A stretch of DNA of 64,000 nt, taken from contig JAQYTG010000005.1 of NCBI GenBank assembly GCA_028724905.1, positions 1 to 64,000 of the forward strand, in the 5' to 3' direction. The first letter of the stretch is position 1. Each line of letters starts with the position of its first letter. This stretch comes from Actinomycetaceae bacterium (GTDB taxonomy: Bacteria; Actinomycetota; Actinomycetes; Actinomycetales; Actinomycetaceae). Below the pieces are notes generated by a model that was not told the DNA's origin, made no database searches, and was given only the letters and a program-made list of their open reading frames with translations. This document shows, in pieces, positions 60,917-64,000 of this stretch. The position numbers were made by a program, and so were the translations under genes.

Positions 60917-61845
60917 GACGACACATCTATGGCGTGCCGCCAGAATTCGTGGGAGAGCGCCTCGATGTGGTGCTCTCTAAAGTGACGGGAATATCACGCT
61001 CGGGAGCACAGGCTCTCATCGAGGCTGGAAATGTGTGGATTGACGGCGTTAGTGCCGTCAAAGCGTCTCGTAAACTCGCTAGCGGGGAAATCGTGGAGGC
61101 GCAGCTGGAGCGCGCCGAGACTGCTCTTACCCCACAGCCGACACCAGTACCTGGTATGGATGTGATCTATGAAGATCACGATCTCATCGTGATCAACAAA
61201 CCTGCTGGGGTGGCTGCTCATCCGTCGCTCAATTTTAACGGCCCCGACGTGTTGGGGGCACTGATGGCCGCCAATAGGCGAATTAGTGAGTATGGGCCAC
61301 CCGAGCGCAAAGGAATTGTGCACCGACTGGATGTGGGAACTAGTGGCTGCATGGTGGTGGCGAAATCAGAGCTTGCCTATACCGGCCTCAAGCAGGCCTT
61401 TCGGGATCGAACGGTGAAGAAAATTTACCATGCCCTCGTGCAAGGGCACCCCGATCCGCTCAGCGGCACCATCGAGGCGCCGATTGTGCGCGATCACCGC
61501 AAGCAGTGGAAAATGGCTGTGGGAGAGGGCGGAAAATATGCCCTCACTCACTACGACACCCTTGAAGCCATGCCAGGGGCTACGCTGCTCACAATACATC
61601 TGGAGACCGGACGTACGCATCAGATTAGAGTGCACATGGCGGCTATTCACCACCCGTGCGTGGGGGACGATATGTATGGAGCAGACGCTGCCTTGAGTGC
61701 GCGGCTAGGCTTAGAGCGGCAGTGGCTGCACGCCGTCACGCTGGGATTTGAGCACCCTCGCAGCGGGGAGTATCTCGAATTTCACTCAAGCTATCCCCAG
61801 GATTTATCTCAGGCATTAGATGCCTTGCGCGCGGGAGTGCTTTAG
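60913..61845 (+). CDS. rluD: 23S rRNA pseudouridine synthase, RluA/RluD family
   Basis: Makes pseudouridine in large-subunit rRNA. N-terminal S4 RNA-binding domain (ERLDVVLSKVTGISRSGAQALIEAGNVWIDG), then the catalytic domain with HRLDVGTSGCMVVAK (catalytic Asp), VKKIYHALVQG, LLTIHLETGRTHQIRVHMA and HPRSGEYLEF. 310 aa, normal. Assigned to the RluD group by the S4 domain; exact target uridines are not known from sequence. Confidence 0.94.
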   Translation: MRRHIYGVPPEFVGERLDVVLSKVTGISRSGAQALIEAGNVWIDGVSAVKASRKLASGEIVEAQLERAETALTPQPTPVPGMDVIYEDHDLIVINKPAGVAAHPSLNFNGPDVLGALMAANRRISEYGPPERKGIVHRLDVGTSGCMVVAKSELAYTGLKQAFRDRTVKKIYHALVQGHPDPLSGTIEAPIVRDHRKQWKMAVGEGGKYALTHYDTLEAMPGATLLTIHLETGRTHQIRVHMAAIHHPCVGDDMYGADAALSARLGLERQWLHAVTLGFEHPRSGEYLEFHSSYPQDLSQALDALRAGVL

Positions 61846-61880
61846 CGTCCAAACTCCTCAGGTGGCACAAGCTGCTCCAG

Positions 61881-61998
61881 CGGTTTGAGCAGTTTTGAAT
61901 AGCTCTAATAGTTGGAACGGCTTTAATAGCTTTAATAGCTTGAGTGGCTTGAATGGTTGGAACGGCTTTAATAGCTTGACGGGCGTGAGCGGCTTGAG
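61881..61998. repeat. 9-bp minisatellite between rluD and dnaE
   Basis: A run of 9-base units such as CGGCTTTAA, TAGCTTTAA, TAGCTTGAG, TGGCTTGAA and TGGTTGGAA. The 22-base segment starting GTTGGAACGGCTTTAATAGC occurs at 61911-61932 and 61956-61977, 45 bases (five units) apart. The array fills much of the 287-base gap; a minus-strand open frame across it is a by-product. Confidence 0.85.
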
Positions 61999-62132
61999 CA
62001 CCCAAGTTCCGGCTTTGTGGCTGCTCAAGCTCCCAATTCTAGAGCCGCGCTCGCAGCGCTGATTGTGGCCATTTCGCCGTGCGGGAATTTTTGATCGAGA
62101 ATTTTACCAAGGCGCTTATTAGACTGGTGGGT

Positions 62133-64000
62133 ATGGTTCTCAGCAACGATTTTGCACACTTGCACGTGCACACCGACTATTCTCTGCTCGATGGGGCGGC
62201 GAAAATCAAAAAGCTCGTGAAAGAGGTAGCTGCCCAAGGGCAGAGCGCGGTAGCCATCACGGATCATGGCTATCTGTTTGGCGCCTATGAATTTTGGAAA
62301 GCTGCTCGCGATGCCGGTGTGAAACCGATTGTGGGACTGGAGGCGTATATGACGCCAGGCACGTCCCGCTTTGATCGCACCCGCGTGCAGTGGGGGAGGC
62401 CGGATCAGAAGAGTGACGACGTATCGGCTGCAGGTGCCTATACACACATGACGTTGTTGAGTGAAAACAATATCGGAATGCACAATCTTTTCCGTATGGG
62501 GTCGCTGGCGTCACTCGACGGGCAGTTCGGCAAGTGGCCGCGTATGGATCGGGATTTGCTGGAGAGCTATCACGATGGCCTGATCGGCACCGCGGGTTGC
62601 CCCTCGGGAGAGATTCAGACGCGGCTACGTCTGGGGCAAAAAGACGAGGCTCTGCGGGCAGCGGGAGAGCTCCAAGATATCTTCGGCAAAGAGAATTTTT
62701 TCGTCGAGCTCATGGATCATGGAATTGACATTGAGCGACGGGTACAAAAAGAGCTCATCGAGTTGGCGCGTAAGATTGGGGCGCCAATCATTGCCACCAA
62801 CGATTCGCACTACGTGAAGCAGTCTGACGATCACGTGCAAGATGCTATGCTCTGTATCAACTCCGGCTCCACACTCACCGATCCGACTCGCTTTAAGTTT
62901 GACGGGTCGGGGTATTATCTGCGCTCCACGCAGGAGATGCACCAGCTTTTTGCTGAACTTCCTGAAGCGTGCGAGAACACTCTAGCTGTGGCTCAGCGCT
63001 GCAATGTCTCTTTCCGCACTACTGGCGATGGGGCAAACTATATGCCTAGTTTCCCTGTGCCGGAGGGAGAGGACGAGACGTCGTGGTTTATTCGGGAAGT
63101 GGAACGTGGGCTGCACCATCGTTTTGGCGATACGATCCCTGACGATGTGCGTGAACGTGCCAATTATGAGGTGGGCGTGATCGTGCAGATGGGCTTCCCT
63201 GGCTACTTCCTGGTGGTGGCAGATTATATTGATTGGGCGCGCAAAAATGGCATTCGAGTGGGGCCAGGGCGTGGCTCTGGGGCTGGCTCAATGGTGGCCT
63301 ACTGCTTGGGTATTACCCAGCTGGATCCGATCAAGCACGGATTGCTCTTTGAACGCTTCTTAAACCCTGAGCGCGTGAGTATGCCGGATATCGACGTAGA
63401 TTTCGACGATCGCCGCCGACCAGAAGTCATTCACTATGTGGAAGAAAAATACGGCAAGGATAAAGTCTCACAGGTTGTCACCTTTGGCACGATCAAAGCC
63501 AAACAGGCGCTCAAAGATTCTGCTCGCGTGCTTGGCTATCCCTTTGAAATGGGGGATCGGCTCACGAAAGCTATGCCGCCATCCGTGATGGGCAAAGATA
63601 TCCCCGTCAATGAGATTTTCAATAAAGACAACGAGCGCTATGCGGAGGCTGGCGAATTTCGTTCAGTGATTGAGAGTGACGGCGATGCCAAACGAGTATT
63701 CGACCTCGCCACAGGGTTAGAGGGGCTAGTGCGCCAGACAGGGGTGCACGCGTGTGCCGTCATTATGAGTAGTGCTCCGCTCACTGACGTCATCCCCGTG
63801 ATGCGCAATGCGAAAGACAATATCGTCCTCACCCAGTTTGAATACCCGCAATGCGAGGAATTGGGTCTGATTAAAATGGACTTCCTCGGGCTGTCGAACC
63901 TCACCACGATCAATGATGCGATTGCGAATATCGCTGCGAACGGTAAAGAGGCGCCAGATATTGATGCGATTGAGCTTGACGACAAAGCCACATTCGAGTT
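62133..64000 (+). CDS. dnaE: DNA polymerase III alpha subunit, 5' part
   Basis: The main replicative polymerase (DnaE1). The gene runs off the window; about 622 codons are visible without a stop. PHP domain at the start (FAHLHVHTDYSLLDGAAKI, ITDHGYLFGAYEFWKAA), and catalytic domain with GPGRGSGAGSMVAYCLGIT and MPDIDVDFDDRRRPEVIHYVEEKYG (catalytic aspartates near residue 420). The ATG at 62133 gives MVLSNDFAHLHVH, the typical start. Not DnaE2, judging by the intact PHP domain start and the neighbours lspA-rluD. Confidence 0.96.
   Translation, partial: MVLSNDFAHLHVHTDYSLLDGAAKIKKLVKEVAAQGQSAVAITDHGYLFGAYEFWKAARDAGVKPIVGLEAYMTPGTSRFDRTRVQWGRPDQKSDDVSAAGAYTHMTLLSENNIGMHNLFRMGSLASLDGQFGKWPRMDRDLLESYHDGLIGTAGCPSGEIQTRLRLGQKDEALRAAGELQDIFGKENFFVELMDHGIDIERRVQKELIELARKIGAPIIATNDSHYVKQSDDHVQDAMLCINSGSTLTDPTRFKFDGSGYYLRSTQEMHQLFAELPEACENTLAVAQRCNVSFRTTGDGANYMPSFPVPEGEDETSWFIREVERGLHHRFGDTIPDDVRERANYEVGVIVQMGFPGYFLVVADYIDWARKNGIRVGPGRGSGAGSMVAYCLGITQLDPIKHGLLFERFLNPERVSMPDIDVDFDDRRRPEVIHYVEEKYGKDKVSQVVTFGTIKAKQALKDSARVLGYPFEMGDRLTKAMPPSVMGKDIPVNEIFNKDNERYAEAGEFRSVIESDGDAKRVFDLATGLEGLVRQTGVHACAVIMSSAPLTDVIPVMRNAKDNIVLTQFEYPQCEELGLIKMDFLGLSNLTTINDAIANIAANGKEAPDIDAIELDDKATFE

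Noticed and set aside
61881..61998. CRISPR array
   Set aside because: Units are 9 bases, contiguous and degenerate, with no spacers and no cas genes in the window.
61736..62005. Minus-strand frame with AIKAVPTIQATQ-type repeats
   Set aside because: It is the complement of the 9-bp minisatellite plus the rluD 3' end, with no start signals.

Overview
The window is chromosomal DNA from an actinobacterium, most likely of the Actinomycetaceae or a close relative. The basis is gene order and protein families. The ftsK-pgsA-cinA-clgR-DUF3046-recA-recX-miaB-miaA-hflX block, the lexA/nrdR block, and the dinB-DUF3040-mraZ dcw cluster with sepF, yggT and Wag31/DivIVA are typical of Actinomycetota. The genus cannot be named from the sequence alone. 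Base composition looks moderate, with one AT-rich patch near 10650-10907.

Layout. 1-1800: insertion-sequence debris (an IS110 transposase broken by one TGA, an IS3 fragment, a possible third remnant). 1810-2289: tmRNA on the minus strand with its terminator. 2290-4700: sparse, with hypothetical genes. 4705-22553: housekeeping (DNA translocase, phospholipid synthesis, ClgR, RecA/RecX, tRNA modification, HflX, DinG-like helicase). An IS256-type element at 10908-12339 has cut the 5' end off a gene. 22760-29093: accessory region. It holds a lactococcin-972-type bacteriocin operon (precursor, large membrane protein, ABC ATPase), preceded by a small secreted peptide, a histidine kinase and a response regulator. 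The two transcription units each start behind an almost identical 46-bp palindrome, and a -10-like hexamer lies exactly 20 nt after each palindrome. I read this as a self-contained, probably peptide-responsive, bacteriocin regulon. It is the most interesting part of the window.

29309-42218: LexA with an unusually long linker, three SOS boxes shared with a divergent single-pass membrane protein, NrdR, a FadD-type ligase with an amphipathic tail, SerA, HelD, a PAC2 protein, DNA polymerase IV and DUF3040. 42694-59189: the dcw cell-wall/division cluster (mraZ, rsmH, ftsL-like, ftsI, murF, mraY, murD, ftsW, murG, murC, ftsQ, ftsZ, sepF, yggT), followed by divIVA, lspA, rluD and the start of dnaE, which runs off the window. 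murE is absent between ftsI and murF, dapF is absent between miaA and hflX, and no yggS lies between ftsZ and sepF.

A recurrent theme is short tandem duplication. Minisatellite-like repeats occur between genes, and low-complexity extensions decorate many otherwise conserved proteins (FtsK, HflX, LexA, HelD, RsmH, FtsW, MurC, FtsQ, LspA). All calls come from reading the sequence; no database search was run.
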